NCBI GenBank assembly: GCA_028023455.1
Contig: JAQFVV010013316.1
Span: 26,001-90,000, forward strand
Origin: Epiperipatus broadwayi
Lineage: Eukaryota; Onychophora; Udeonychophora; Euonychophora; Peripatidae
Direction: 5' to 3'
Length of the DNA: 64,000 nucleotides
Of the stretch, positions 1-12,574 are shown piece by piece. How positions within the stretch are numbered: the stretch's first letter is position 1; each line of letters begins with the position of its first letter. The notes below the pieces were generated by a model. That model was given only the letters and a program-made list of their open reading frames with translations, searched no databases and was not told where the DNA came from. A program made the position numbers and the translations under genes.

Positions 1-1119
1 TAAAATATATAAAAGAGTTAATTTAAAATTACGAATTGAGATATGCTGTTGTGATATAATTTATATGCAGTTCCACTAGTATGGTGAAGTATTAAAATAC
101 TCTATTGCATAGGTGTTTGCAAAATAAAACTTACAATAATAAAATTTGAATTCAAACTCGAGTGAATAAAGAAAGTGACAAATGTGTAAGTATTAAATTT
201 ATAGTTTTGAGATACTTAATTCGATTATATGTTCAAAGTAAAAGTGTATGAAATATTGCAATCCATCTACAACATGTAAATTGTATTCCCACATATACTG
301 TGAGTTTATACGTCAAATATAGATATAATTAATACACCTTCAAAAGAGACGACTTATTTTTAATAATTGATAATTCATATTGTAAATATTTATCTTTAAT
401 ATTTGTTGTCATATAGTGCTGATTTGTATTTTATTATTATATTGCTTTGTTATTTTCATGAAATAAACAATTTTGTTATTTTTATTAAATTATATATATT
501 GTTATTTTTTAATCATTATTTTGATACCATTTAAATTCCGGTGAATACATCACACCGCTGATTCATTTAAGGTTACTTAAATATTTTTATTATATTTTGT
601 TACTTGACTCCTATAATTTAAAAGTAGAATATGTTTGTAAAAATCCCTGATACCCATATTAATTTCGATAGTAGTAAATGTTTACTAAAGAAAAGCCTTG
701 AGATAATTATTACGATAAATCTTAATGAATATTTATTAATAGAAACTCTAAGATTATATAGTCAATGAATAAATAAAACAGAATTATATAAGTATGAAAT
801 CATTTAGTAATAAACCAGTGATTGATGAAATATTATATAAAGAATATATATTTACATTGATTATTTATTTTGTTTGAAAATCGAGTGAGTGCGTTCGTGT
901 GGATTAGAATCTTATAAAAGCTCAACCATATGCGAATAAGTTTTCAGTAGACACAAACGCAAGTGAAATTTGTTTTCAGTTTCTCTCGCTCCGATTTTCG
1001 TTTGGCATAATTAACTTCTTACTCCGAATCTCAAACAAAGTTAGATTGAGAGGTTACAATATATATATATATTTCATATGATGGAATTAAAATCCATTAT
1101 GTTGCCTTCATAAAATACT
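1..1119. other. AT-rich intergenic DNA, no gene seen
   Basis: Very AT-rich sequence with frequent stops in all frames. I see no coding stretch, RNA gene or clear repeat apart from short AT dinucleotide runs near 1060. Confidence 0.6.
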
Positions 1120-1130
1120 TTAATATAAAA

Positions 1131-1776
1131 ATATAAACAAATATTATAGATAACTATATTTGAATTAATAAATAATAAATTTATTTACATCAAATCGATT
1201 TTCGTTCAAAATGATCCTTCTCAAGATGTTAGAATAAATCAAAAAGTCATGCGATTTATATTAACTTAGTATACATTTATTGTTCAAATTAAATTTTAAA
1301 AATTATTAAATTAAAGAACGAAATGACTTTAGAATTTTAATCTACTAAAGAAAAATGCAAGTTTTTATATAATTCAGTGGATATAAAGATTTTTATAAAC
1401 AAAATTAAGAAAACTGCTATACTGAAGATATACCTTCTGATTTCTTTTAACTCTACAGACATTTGGTGTGCTCAGTGTCTTCTGATTGTTGATGGTAAAT
1501 TTTATAAACTGTGTCCTTGATTTGTCATAATTTTATGAAACCTTTATTATTAAAGTTAAAGGATCCTAAGTTTCTGAATTTTGCTCCAAGAATCCGTGAA
1601 GTTGAGTTATAAGTCGTCAATTAAACATTGAAAATTTTAATAATTTTTAAAATTTAATTTGAACAATAAATATTCTAACATCTTGAGAAGGTTCATTTTA
1701 AACGAAAATCGATTTGATGTAAATAAATTTATTATTTATTAATTCAAATATAGTTGTCTATAATATTTGTTTATAT
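1131..1776. repeat. Foldback element with about 140-180 bp inverted arms
   Basis: The arm at 1131-1310 is matched in reverse complement by 1636-1776, with only scattered mismatches around shared landmarks such as the ATCGATTTTCGTT segment and CTTCTCAAGATGTTAG. The left arm carries about 38 extra bases (roughly 1237-1274) that the right arm lacks, so it was modified after the arms formed, or the right arm lost it. The 325-bp centre contains no ORF of note. It is probably a non-autonomous foldback or MITE-like element. No target-site duplication could be fixed because the flanks are low complexity. Confidence 0.75.
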
Positions 1777-1841
1777 ATATAATTATGTTTAACTAAGATT
1801 TATAAATGAAAAATTATCTGATTAATTTCTAAGAAAACAGA

Positions 1842-2772
1842 AAAACAATGCTTATCATTATCACACCCACTGACACTCCTCCTCCCAGTGGCAGGCCTAG
1901 GTCATGGACCTCACTCATCACCAACATCCTACAAAAGATTGGTTTTGTTATACCATTCATCAATGGCAAATTAAAGTAGTGGGAGGTTTTCAATCAGACC
2001 AAATACTTCTCCATTGTCTCCCTTACATTTTTCAAACTTAGCAATGCTCAATTAATCCGCAAATTCAAAAGGTGGTCTCTTGAGGCAAAATTCCTCGATT
2101 TCCTCCTCAAAATCAATCTTCACTCCCCACCAATCAATTTTTGGTCAACCATAGGGGTTTCACCAAGATCTCTCCCTTATACCAGCTCTGTAAAATCGGC
2201 AGTGAAACCCTCCAACACTTCCTACTTAAAAATCCCTTTCTGCTTGGAGTGAGACATGTCATCAAATCTTGCCTTTCCTCGCAAAGGAACACTATCTTTA
2301 ACCTCCAAGAATCCATAGAAACAGGGGTCTTTGCAACTATCAGACTATCAGTTTTCCTCATCTATGTACTCTGGTTGCTCCGATGTGCTATTATTTTTTG
2401 ACCAGAGAGTACACTCAGTGAATCAAAAACTATTGGACCTAATTCGCTCTCTCAAAACCAGAGATACCAAACTAGCCCCACCTCCACTCCTCACAAACAC
2501 TTGGGCAATCCTCCAACTCCCATCCTCTTAGCCTCTGTCATAGGACTCAACCATTTAAATGTTTGTGACCCATGTGGTGCTTGCTCAACGAAGGGACTGG
2601 CCTGGACTATGCCCTCTTTCCACTTCCCTTTCCCTTTTCACATGTATTCTTACCCTCTTACCATGTTGTTCCTGAAATTTCAATTTACCATGTAATCACT
2701 ACCTTGTAAACCTTTTTCTGACTGTATTTGTATTGTTTTTTTTATCATGAATAAACTTTCATCACTGAGAAA
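1842..2772 (+). mobile_element. 5'-truncated LINE 3' end (L1/Tx1-like) with poly(A) tail
   Basis: This stretch is clearly richer in G+C than its surroundings and ends in AATAAA followed by an A-run at about 2768-2778, like a polyadenylated retrotransposon 3' end. Reading frames at 2141-2401 and 2331-2531 carry remnants of the zinc-knuckle tail common after LINE reverse transcriptases: a PLYQLCK...ETLQHFL...PF pattern (second cysteine of the CxxC and the final C lost), then a hydrophobic and basic stretch (VLWLLRC). Frameshifts and stops break it, so it is a dead copy. Its poly(A) chemistry matches the A-tailed SINEs in the window, so a relative could have mobilised them (inference). The clade assignment is tentative. 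Confidence 0.6.
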
Positions 2773-2789
2773 AAAAAAATTCTAATTAG

Positions 2790-4100
2790 CATTAAAGAAA
2801 CCAACTTTTTTTAAACAAGAGCATGGGCTTGAATATCAATTTAAGCCTTGTTTAGCCTAGCTGATATAATTTATTATTTCATGGGTTCATTGAAAGATTG
2901 ATTTGGATATTCATTTATTTGATACCCTCAGAAAGTGCATAAAATTGTAATACCAAAGTTTGAGTTACAGAAAAAAAAATGAATATAAGGTCATATGTCA
3001 GGTAATAACTGTCTGCATTATAAAGTCATACAGGTAAAGAGTACTTTTTAGTACTAATTTTATTCTAGTCATGATGACAAACTTCTTTATGAGATTCAAG
3101 ATTCTGAGGAGTGAATGCAGAAGTATACCACCCATTCACCAAATATGTAAGTGTTCTCATGCCATGTCTCATAATCTCCTAAAGACGATGATGGTATAAA
3201 GACCATATTTTTTGATAGCAATTTGTTTCTGCTGCTTACAAGTTGCTCTAATATGCTGAAATAAAACAATATATTCAAATTTGAAATATTTCTTTGTCTG
3301 TGCATCAAAGTGTTTCTATCTTCTTCATAACATAATACTAAGTGCATTTTCGGTAACGTTGATCAAAATCATAGCTATAATCATAGTGAATTTTACTAAA
3401 AGTACACTTAGCATTAGGTTATAAAAAAGAAACAAACCACTTTGATATGCAGATGAACAAATGTTTGCAAATTTAAATCATATAAATACAAACAAAGGGA
3501 AAAAATCACTATAAAGGGTTCAAAGACCCAGAATTGAAGATTAATTCAAAGTATGACTGTCAACAAACCAAAGAGCAGGGTAAAGAAATGTTAAAAGATA
3601 CTGAATTAAAAATATATCTACAGATTTAGAAACCTGGACAATCAGTTTACTAATTATTAAATTCAAAGTTTTTGTAAATGTATATAATTGCTATGCTTCT
3701 ATGAATTGCTGTAAAACATACATTTATGTTTGTCAGTCATGCTAATGTATAAATGTGTGTTAATAAGGAACATTAACTTGATTAGTGAAGGCAAAATATT
3801 TTTGCCTTTATAAATCAAGTTTTTTTCATCTTCACTCTAAATGAAAAGAGAATTTTAATATATTTATCTGAAGGTCCAATTGAGGTTTATAGTTTTATTA
3901 TATGCATATAACTGTCGATAATTTTTAATTAACAAATTATTCTAATAAATTATTTATTGTTATTGTGTAAATCTATATTTAGTGCCTATGGTCATTCTCA
4001 TTTAAGTCTTGTCTTATTTTAATTGAGTATTTAATTATTTATGTTTCTGGACATGTTAGGATATTATGTCATGAAAGCATTTTAAAATGAAAGTGATTTT
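2790..4100. other. AT-rich DNA, nothing recognised
   Basis: No ORF with family resemblance, no clear repeat and no RNA gene seen. Confidence 0.5.
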
Positions 4101-4109
4101 CCAGGAAAC

Positions 4110-5100
4110 GGTTGTAATATTATGGACAAAGTCGCCGCTTGATGGTGCCGTTTATGTGCTAAAGCACATAAAAATGCCATTTCCACGGCCAACATGTTTG
4201 AACCTGTGTTTACTATAATACAACTTTTTTGTTGTGTTACATATTGCTGGCCCTTTGTCACATTGCAGTACAGCATGTATGTCACATCGCAGCAAATAAT
4301 TTGGGCGAATTCGCACAGTTTATACAATTGTTATGGCTTGGTGAGAGGGTGTATGTATTTGAATTGGATGCAAATGTGTTTTTTATTGGTTTTTTTTTTA
4401 AAGTATTGAAATATTCACATTTTCTTAATTAATAATTATCTGACTATTTACAACATTCTGCATTGAAGTTTTAGGTGGAAAAATTTTGTCTAGATAGATG
4501 TGTAAAGGCAGTTGGAATTAGGTAACGCATCAAGTAACATACTGTTCATAACATTCCACAAGACCAACAATATGGCACAGGAAATCGCACATCTTGTTTG
4601 ATTCTAACAACAGAACCCTAACCCTAATCCTAAACCTAACTCTTACCCTAACAACTTTTACTTTTTGTTGTCATTCTATTTGAAGTAAAAAAATAGCGGT
4701 AACATGATACTAATATCTGTTTCTCTGTAAAAATAAAAATGTAAAACGAAGACTAAGAACTTTTACTTTTTGTTCTGATTACGAGTTTTTAAACAACAAC
4801 AACAACAAAAAAAGGCGTAACCCCCCCCAAATCAAATTGAAAATAGTTTTTTCTAATAAAACAAAAAAAAACACAAGAATTAAATTGTAATTTGTTGATT
4901 TTATTTTACATTTATTGTTATCATTTAATTTGCATATGTTAATAAAAAAAATATTTAAAAAACACGATTTTTTATTTATTTTCGCATTACAAAAAACACA
5001 TCAAAATGATTAAAATCAACGGCCTGGGAATGTTCATATTTAATAGTTTTAGCATGATAATGGCACCATCGAGTGGCATCTTTGTCCATAATACTACAAC
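4110..5100. mobile_element. Non-autonomous DNA transposon (about 990 bp) with TIRs and 9-bp target duplication
   Basis: The left terminus (from GTTGTAATATTATGGACAAA at 4111) is repeated in reverse complement at the right end up to 5100. The terminal inverted repeats cover about 40-55 bp with a few mismatches, including the shared GATGGTGCC block. CCAGGAAAC flanks the element on both sides (4101-4109 and 5101-5109), a 9-bp target-site duplication. A 9-bp duplication fits Mutator-like elements, but the superfamily cannot be fixed from TIRs alone. There is no transposase ORF. The interior contains a degenerate telomere-like tract and homopolymer runs. Confidence 0.8.
4614..4652. repeat. Degenerate telomere-like CCCTAA repeats inside the TIR element
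   Basis: About six CCCTAA-type units in a row, with changes such as CCTAAT and CCTAAA. This is the metazoan TTAGGG repeat read on the other strand. It lies inside the transposon at 4110-5100, so it came with the element and does not mark a chromosome end. Confidence 0.75.
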
Positions 5101-5109
5101 CCAGGAAAC

Positions 5110-6529
5110 TATATGGTATATTCTGATAATAAATGAAGCTATTAGATGGTGCAACTCATAATCCAGCTCTCATATAGGTGTTTGAAAATTAGTGCCAAGG
5201 AAATATAAACCATGTTTTTTTAAAAAGTTTTTTTATATGATTTTCAGAAAATGAGAATATACTGTTTCATCAACATTCTAATTATTAATTGAAAATCAAA
5301 ATCAGGACCTCTATGTGTATATATATCCCTTATATGGATACTGAAGATTAAGATTTGCAATAGGCAATTTAAATTCTCTATAACCATAATGCATGACAAC
5401 ATTTTTTTTTTTGGAAAAAGAGTGGTCTGTTTTCTTTCATTATTTCATTTATTTATATAGGGAAATGTCTGAAACATTTAATTAAATATAAAATTTACTT
5501 CAAAATTATTTAAATGGATTGACATCACTAATTAACATGTCTGAAGTTTTCTCAATTTAAACATTGCCAATAATACTGATTCAAGTAATGAAAATATATA
5601 ACACAAAGCACTTCCAATACTTTGAAATTAGGATTCATACAACTTGAAATATTCTCTAGCCATAAATCAACACCAAAATTTCTATGAGAAAAAAGTAGTA
5701 TTTTGTACACCCCCCCCTTTTATAAAGAGGGATATCTAAAACATTTAGGCTAGGAAAAATGAGTATTATATAAAATGTCTATTAATGTATGATAATTAGG
5801 GATAAAATATTCATCTCTACAAAACTGTACATCTATTTTTTCTTTTCATTACATTATATATAGGTTAAAGCAAATTTATTTAAATACTCCACTGTGGATT
5901 AAAGATATCTACAACAGCCCTTTAAAGAAGTGCCATGAAGAAGAAGGCATTATCACTGAATTGTGATTGCCTCACGGTTTGAGTCTCTTATCACTCTTAT
6001 TTTACTTTCTTGACAAAAATTACCAATTAATTTTATATAATTAATGCGCTGGTAAAAGAAAAACTATAAGGCTATTTTAGAATCTAAAAAAAAAATCCCC
6101 AAGTTTTACATAGCCTAGTTTCAAACCCCAGGTTGTGGTGATAATAGGTTGATGCTAGAGTCCATTTATGCACACACTGACACATATATCATACACATTT
6201 TTATAACATATCAGAATGCATCTTTTGACATTTTACTTAAAAAGTACTAACACACACTATCAATTTAAATTAGTTTAACTAAGAATTTTTTTATTTTTCA
6301 ATCTCAAATGTTTTTTTTACTTCTATTTCCATGTGCAGCAGACTTCCTTGGCCTTGTTTAGCATTTTCTTCTAATGCTTCCATGGTGACTCCATAATAAT
6401 AGTCAAACTGTTTGCATGCTTGTATGAATTTACCCTAGAAAATGAAAAAAGAAAATGGGAGGGGGCTTTGAATTTTTCATTGAGACTATAAAGTATACAT
6501 GTATTAATTTAAACTAAAATTATATACAT
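5110..6529. other. AT-rich DNA, nothing recognised
   Basis: Non-coding AT-rich sequence with short homopolymers, for example a C-run near 5710. No supported feature. Confidence 0.5.
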
Positions 6530-6716
6530 ATGATCACTAGATGGAACTTACCAATAGCTCTAATCAAGCTTTATTTTATAAGTGCCAAAAGAAAAAGAAT
6601 TCAAAATCTTTATTGGAAAGTCCCTATCTCCGACAGAGATTTTGAATTCTTTCTCTTTCGGCACTTATAAAATAACGCTTGATTAGAGCTATTGGTAAGC
6701 TCCATCTAGTGATCAT
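6530..6716. mobile_element. Palindromic MITE with about 80-bp arms
   Basis: The sequence from ATGATCACTAGATGGA at 6530 is mirrored by TCCATCTAGTGATCAT ending at 6716. The arms differ by only a few bases, and about 25 bp in the middle is unpaired. No ORF. The near-perfect hairpin and small size fit a MITE. It does not contain a hammerhead core. The target duplication is ambiguous in the AT-rich flanks. Confidence 0.8.
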
Positions 6717-7125
6717 TTAAATGCAAGCTTAAAAGCAAGTTATGAAATTTATGACTTGTTTTATTAATTATATGTATATTCAAAGTTAAGTAAAAGGCAT
6801 TGTTCATGAGACTTGTTAATTTTCAAGCCATGAGTGTTATTCATTTTTTGTTTTATCCTATAGTGATAACTAGATAATTATTTACTGATCATTAATAGAA
6901 TGATTAGATGGGTTAACTCTACCTGAAGAAAAAATTCTAAGCCTATTTCAGAATCTGAAATTTGCTTAACCTGGATTGAATCTGAATTTATTGATCATTT
7001 CAAAAACTCTTAACACTTGTATAGAATCTATTGTACTCAATAATTATTATTCTGATTGATTTAAAAATAAAAGTTCTCTATAAATGATTGTAAATGGATG
7101 GCTGAAGAATTGTGGGTTGAAGTAA

Positions 7126-7370
7126 TTTGAAGCCTGTCCATTAAAGTATGAAGATTGGCTATCTTAATATAAAGCTGAGCACTGATTGTATATATGTGTG
7201 GAGATAGTAATATGGGCCAACAGATGATTTCTGTTTTAGCATGAAATACGGATATTTAGTGATTATTTATTTTTTCACCATGTGTATGATCAGGTGGGTT
7301 AGCAATATGAGATGGCATGAAGAGCTGAGGGTTGTGTGAAAGTCTGAGTTTGAATCCCTTATATATTACA
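7126..7370 (+). repeat. Hammerhead-family repeat D, copy 1 (decayed)
   Basis: This stretch aligns by eye with 46150-46440, 19110-19290 and 28160-28245. Shared landmarks are AGCCTGTCCATTAAAGTA, TGTGTGGAGAT, GCATGAAATACG, and a B-box-like GAGTTTGAATCCC near 7355. The hammerhead core at about 7214-7258 is damaged: CTGATGA reads CAGATGA and helix II no longer pairs. The part after the core resembles a tRNA-derived pol III promoter. Confidence 0.65.
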
Positions 7371-8740
7371 TTATATATGTGCAGGTGTGTGTAAGCCTGT
7401 ACAGTGTATTAATATAATGATTTAAAAAAATATCTCTTTTAGATGTGATAAGTCTGGGAATTTCCAGTGTCTTACTTCTTAATGCATCAATATTATTAAT
7501 ACGATTCTTTCAACTGTCTAATATATTCTTATTATTTAGATATTTTATATGTAATTTTGTTAGCAATATCTTCATTTCTTTATACTCTGTTTTTAAAATT
7601 ATTATGATGTCAATAATATTATTTAAAATGCATGGCATATTTAAATAATGTTATTACAGCTGAATAATATATAAATTTCTGACCCCCCCTAATCTCAATC
7701 TTAATAGATTAACAAACAACACCAAAGATAAACTACAGCTGGGAAAAATACCACAGATAATTTACAAAATTAAATACAGTAATGCCTCCTGTCCTTAAAT
7801 ATATTACAGGGAATTGAGAGCAAAATTGCAAGAGGCTCTCAACATAAATATCTTTACAATCACATAAAAAATTACCCTGAATACAAATAAGTTTTTTGAG
7901 AGTATGAATAAAATCTGGCCATGCCTTTGACCTAAAGAACACCAACATTGTTTGCACAGAGCATGACAATATGAAAAGTAAAAGAGATGTGGTTTATTGC
8001 TAACAACAACCAGGTCATTAACAAAAAAGAAAATCGTATCCAACTGTCGAGTTATTTAAATATTTAAATATCTAATTTAAATAATTGGCACATTCCATCA
8101 ATAAATACTGTAGCAGATCTAATATTCCCTTGAGTGAGATAAATCTGATGTTCCACCTCAAAAGGGTATTCAGCAACACTTAAAAATGTATAAAAATAAA
8201 TATAAACAAATTCTTTTCTTTCACTAACATTAGAAACATTTCAGTCAAATTACTACAAACAGCAATGAAAAGGATAGCAAAGATTATATATATTAAATAT
8301 ATTTGGCTATATGTAAATTAAACAGAAGCAGACACCCTTCAAGAGTTACAGGATAATCATACTCATACACCAATAAATATGAAAAAGAAAGAAAAGGGAG
8401 ATTCATCATTTACTTAGCTTGGATATTACTTAAGCAAATATTTGGTGATTCTGCCAGAAATACAGTATTCAATTTATTTAATGGTCATAGTTTAAATACA
8501 TTGTATATCACCCTGAAACCAAAGTCTACACCAATGCGGAAGCAAAACGTGGAGCAGCCTATTCTTCTTTACATTTGTTGACATATGAGCACAATCATTC
8601 TTAACTTTTGGAAGTTGTTTGCTTCCATTTAAGGTTTTTGTAGACAAAGATGTATTATAATTCAGTGAAATATTTGGGGATAACCACATACTATATTATT
8701 TATAGTTGTTCCTAAAAATTTCTGTGAATTATATATATAT
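7371..8740. other. AT-rich DNA, nothing recognised
   Basis: Short open frames here have no recognisable family features. A C-run lies near 7683. No supported feature. Confidence 0.45.
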
Positions 8741-8744
8741 TGTA

Positions 8745-9425
8745 ACAGCATAGAATCATTGGGTGAAGTAAGAGCAATAACAAATCATCATCAACCCAAT
8801 TACTTATCAATATTTAATATAAAATATAAATTAATGATTTAAATAAGTAATGAATATAAAATTCATATAACAAGAATAAGCATGAGTCATTCCATAAGAT
8901 CACTCTGAAAGATCAGCACAGCAAACTCTCTTAAATATAAGCACAATTAACTGTAAGTTCACTAGTGTTGTAAATAAGTATAACTCATTCATCATCATGA
9001 ATGATCAACAATAAAATAAATCAACAATCAATCTTGTGACTGGATTTGAAATGGGTCTACTGGAGACCAAGCTATCTATTTAGCCCTTTCCAGCTTGGGG
9101 CAATTATTTAAACATAATTTGGATGCACAAACCAAGTGCTCATCCATCAGAATACATAATAATCAAAATAATAATGCTGGGATATTAAAACCTGCTAATC
9201 ATTATCAATGCTCTGGCTGCTTAGTACCATTAATGTACTGGCCAACTATAAACTTAAGGTCTAATAGAGACTAAACTAAAATAAAATATAGTCATGGACT
9301 TTTAAAGAATATCCTTTTTGTGCCAATTTAGGATGATCATCATCATAAACTGGATGCCCATAAACACTAATATGCATCCCTTTCATATAATAGACCATTA
9401 TGCATGAATCTAGCTCAGAGAATCA
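8745..9425 (+). repeat. Dispersed repeat R1, copy 1
   Basis: This interval is similar over about 680 bp, in the same orientation, to 57585-58375. Shared blocks include AATCATCATCAACCC, CTCATCCATCAGAATA, TTAATGTACTGGCCAACTAT and AATCTAGCTCAGA, with indels between. No coding frame and no terminal repeats were found, so the class is unknown. It could be a SINE-like or LINE-derived non-coding repeat. Confidence 0.7.
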
Positions 9426-10724
9426 ACTTCTGCTCTCGAACTTCTAATACACAATTAGTATAAAAACTATTCTCTATAATATCATTATAACTTCTATTAT
9501 TTTGACAGATATTTGTAAAGATGTATTTCAATACATATTCATTAGGATCATATATCATAGGTACTTCCAGTAAATATTTATTAACCCAATTAGTAATCAT
9601 AAGGAATTGTCAGATCATTAAATGATTGTGATGTCTTCTTTTAAAAATGTTTAATATTTTGAAATAGAAGAAAGTATATCACTGAAAATGAACATTGATT
9701 TTGGTTATTCTTATTGCATATAATTATTAAATTTTATGGCATGATTGAACTATTCAGCAAATGTTCTATTATCACTTTACATTTATAATATTATTAACAC
9801 GATAAATTATACATTGGAAATTAAGGTGAAATCTGAAGTAATATTGGTGAAGTACTATTATTCTATTCAATGAATATGACAATTCCACTTAAGCCCATGC
9901 AAAGTTTTATAAAGTCACATCTGGTTTTATCTCAGTATAAGTTTAAGGTAATGAAAAAAATTTTAATGTCAAGAATTATAATAAAAATACTTGAAGAAAT
10001 TTAGTATTTTTAATATACTTATTCATAATTATTGAATTAAGCGGGTATAAGCTATAATTGATACTAATTTATGTGCAATAAGACAATTTTTAATTACTTT
10101 CCCACATATTTTTTAGGTTTTAGAACATTAGGAAAACTAGTGACATCTAGGTTTAGTTTAAAGTAATATTTCATTTTAATAGAAGCATTTCATGAGTGTA
10201 TCAAAAACTTAGTTAGCAATAAAAGATAAATATCTTTTATCATAGTTCACTTTTAAATTTATTTTATAAATGAAAGTTCCAAACTGGTTTTCTCTTATAA
10301 TTCCAAATCTATTATAGCCATATTTATAATGTATTTTATAATTATTATAAACAAAACATTTGTAAGGTAACTTATGAAATTTTAAGCCTATGGGTTTCTT
10401 GACCAACTTACACTTCAATTTACTTTTGGTGGCCATTTCCTTGGTATATCCTTTAGCTTGATAGTGAACCATTCTTCAAATTATTAGCTGACAATAATCG
10501 TATGTTCTTCCATAGGTGCAGGTTAAGAAAATTTACTCCATTATTTGTAAGTTAAGAATAACAAATAATTTGTACTTTAAAAAAAATTAACAAATTTCAA
10601 ATAATTTTTACACTTTGAATAGTAGAATGATTTCCATATTTTGTTTCATGGTAAAAAAATGTTCTTTTTCTTCTATATAATGAGAGATGAATCAACAGAG
10701 AGAAATATATAATGAAATCTGAGC
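9426..10724. other. AT-rich DNA, nothing recognised
   Basis: No supported feature. The open frames here look like chance frames in AT-rich DNA. Confidence 0.45.
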
Positions 10725-10741
10725 AAACTTATTTATAGACT

Positions 10742-10857
10742 GTCTTGCGTTGTTAGCCGAGAGGTGATCGCAGCCGCCTTGCAAGCAAGTAGTTGGTTGC
10801 AGACGGTTGGGGGTTCTCCTCCCGGACGATGCTATGACATATGAAAAAAAAGAAAAA
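10742..10857 (+). mobile_element. tRNA-derived SINE, A-tailed, with 17-bp target duplication
   Basis: A 116-bp insertion with a tRNA-like head and an A-rich tail. The head has an A-box-like TAGCCGAGAGGTG, an anticodon-arm-like CGCCTTGCAAGC, a B-box-like GGGTTCTCCTCCC, and ends in GCTATGACAT. AAACTTATTTATAGACT flanks it exactly on both sides (10725-10741 and 10858-10874). The perfect 17-bp duplication indicates a recent insertion by target-primed reverse transcription. The same head family occurs at 19324, 27125, 49227 and 62217. Confidence 0.92.
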
Positions 10858-10874
10858 AAACTTATTTATAGACT

Positions 10875-12570
10875 TTTAGTCAAGGGACTGACTATAAAAA
10901 TAATAGACCAATCAAATTATAGTAAGTGATTATATTTGTCTAAAATTAATAAATCTTCACCTTTAAATACAAATGATAACTAATTAAACCATTCGACACT
11001 TTTAGATTACAATAAAAATATATTTAGTGATTAATTATATTATTTAACTCAAAATAATTTTAATTTTAAGTCTGTTGAAAAACTATTTTTTAGCAATAAA
11101 ATATTAAAGTACTTCTACGGTTTTATTTAATACCACTACGAAATTTATTGTATTAAAAATACTGAAACTAATTTACCTGACAGATCATATGTAAGCATGC
11201 CCACACACAATTTGACAGAGGGCTAACATATATGTTGAACAGTCCAATTCTTTATCATTCTAAAGAGATCCATTTATTACATTTACCTATAATTAGACCA
11301 CACCATGAATCAAATCCATATTTGATAATTAAGATTATTGTTGGTTAAAATTTTAGCTAATAGACTGATAAAATATGGCTTGAGGAACATCAAGCCCAAC
11401 CATAAGGTTACAATATATTGAAAGTTGAATGATATTTTCTGCTTATTTTTTAATTAGAGACCAGCCAGGATGCAAACAATTGAAAATAAGATACGCAAAC
11501 CAAATCACTTCATCCAGCAAAAGTATTTTTATTAGTCTGATGTCTATAAAAAAATTTGTGAAACATTACCTCCAGCCATTATGCATTCAACATTCTTTGT
11601 CTAATTGCTATACATGTGAAAAATAGAAATGTCAACTTGCAATATGTATCCATTTCAGGTATCAAATCATTGTGATTTGCTTTGAAGTGAAATCAATTAC
11701 CACATAAATATTGCAAACACTCGTAATATTAGAAAAATGACTAGACTGATGTTAAACACAAATATTTGGTGTTGTTATCTTTCTCTATAAATTACCTTAT
11801 TTCATCATGCTATGCATGGCAACCAGATGTGAAAATCCATTGCATAATGATTAGTACTCACATATTTCCAGATTTCTTTACTTTTTTCCCAAGGTGCATC
11901 TCCCTATTTTGGACAGAATTCAATGATAGCTTTAATTGATCAAAGTTAATTAATAAAATAAGTATATGACTGAACTTGGCTAATGTATAGTTTTGTTAAA
12001 ATAGGCTTATTTATAAAAAAAATGTTGGCAGTACTAAAATTAGTACTTCAACAATTGTCAGTCAATTTACCAATAATAATATAATAATAGTTGTTATATT
12101 TACCTGAATAATTGGCTTCATTCCAAAGAAACTTAAGATGGTTTAAGCACCTGAATAATAAATATTTAATACACATCTCTCCAGATTTTTTTTACTTATT
12201 TTTAATAATCATTTATCTATTTAGTATATATACACACAAGCAAAAATCAAAATGAGTGTAGGATAGTTTTTTTTCTTCACATTATTCAGATTTATTTTTT
12301 GTTTCATCCATTTTCAAACATTGAGTTATTCGTGAATGTTATTAATTACTATAGGAATAATAAGCCAATTTAACTGCAAAATAATGATAATCCATAAGAT
12401 TTGTATTAGGAATTTTCCTTAGACCTAATATAGTGATCTCCAAAGAACAGAATCACCATATATATGTGAGTGCATGTGTGTGAATATGTATTTTTATGTA
12501 TATGGAAAGTCGAATGTGTTATTCTAAGAACTGTTTAACATTTGATGTTCTATCAACTATTAACAACTCA
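10875..12570. other. AT-rich DNA, nothing recognised
   Basis: No supported gene or repeat family. Only short AT-rich simple sequence. Confidence 0.45.
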
Positions 12571-12574
12571 CATT

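Noticed and set aside
4614-4652. Chromosome end
   Set aside because: The telomere-like tract is short, degenerate and enclosed in a transposon with target duplications.
10742-10857. Functional tRNA gene
   Set aside because: The A-tail, flanking duplication and sister copies show a SINE.
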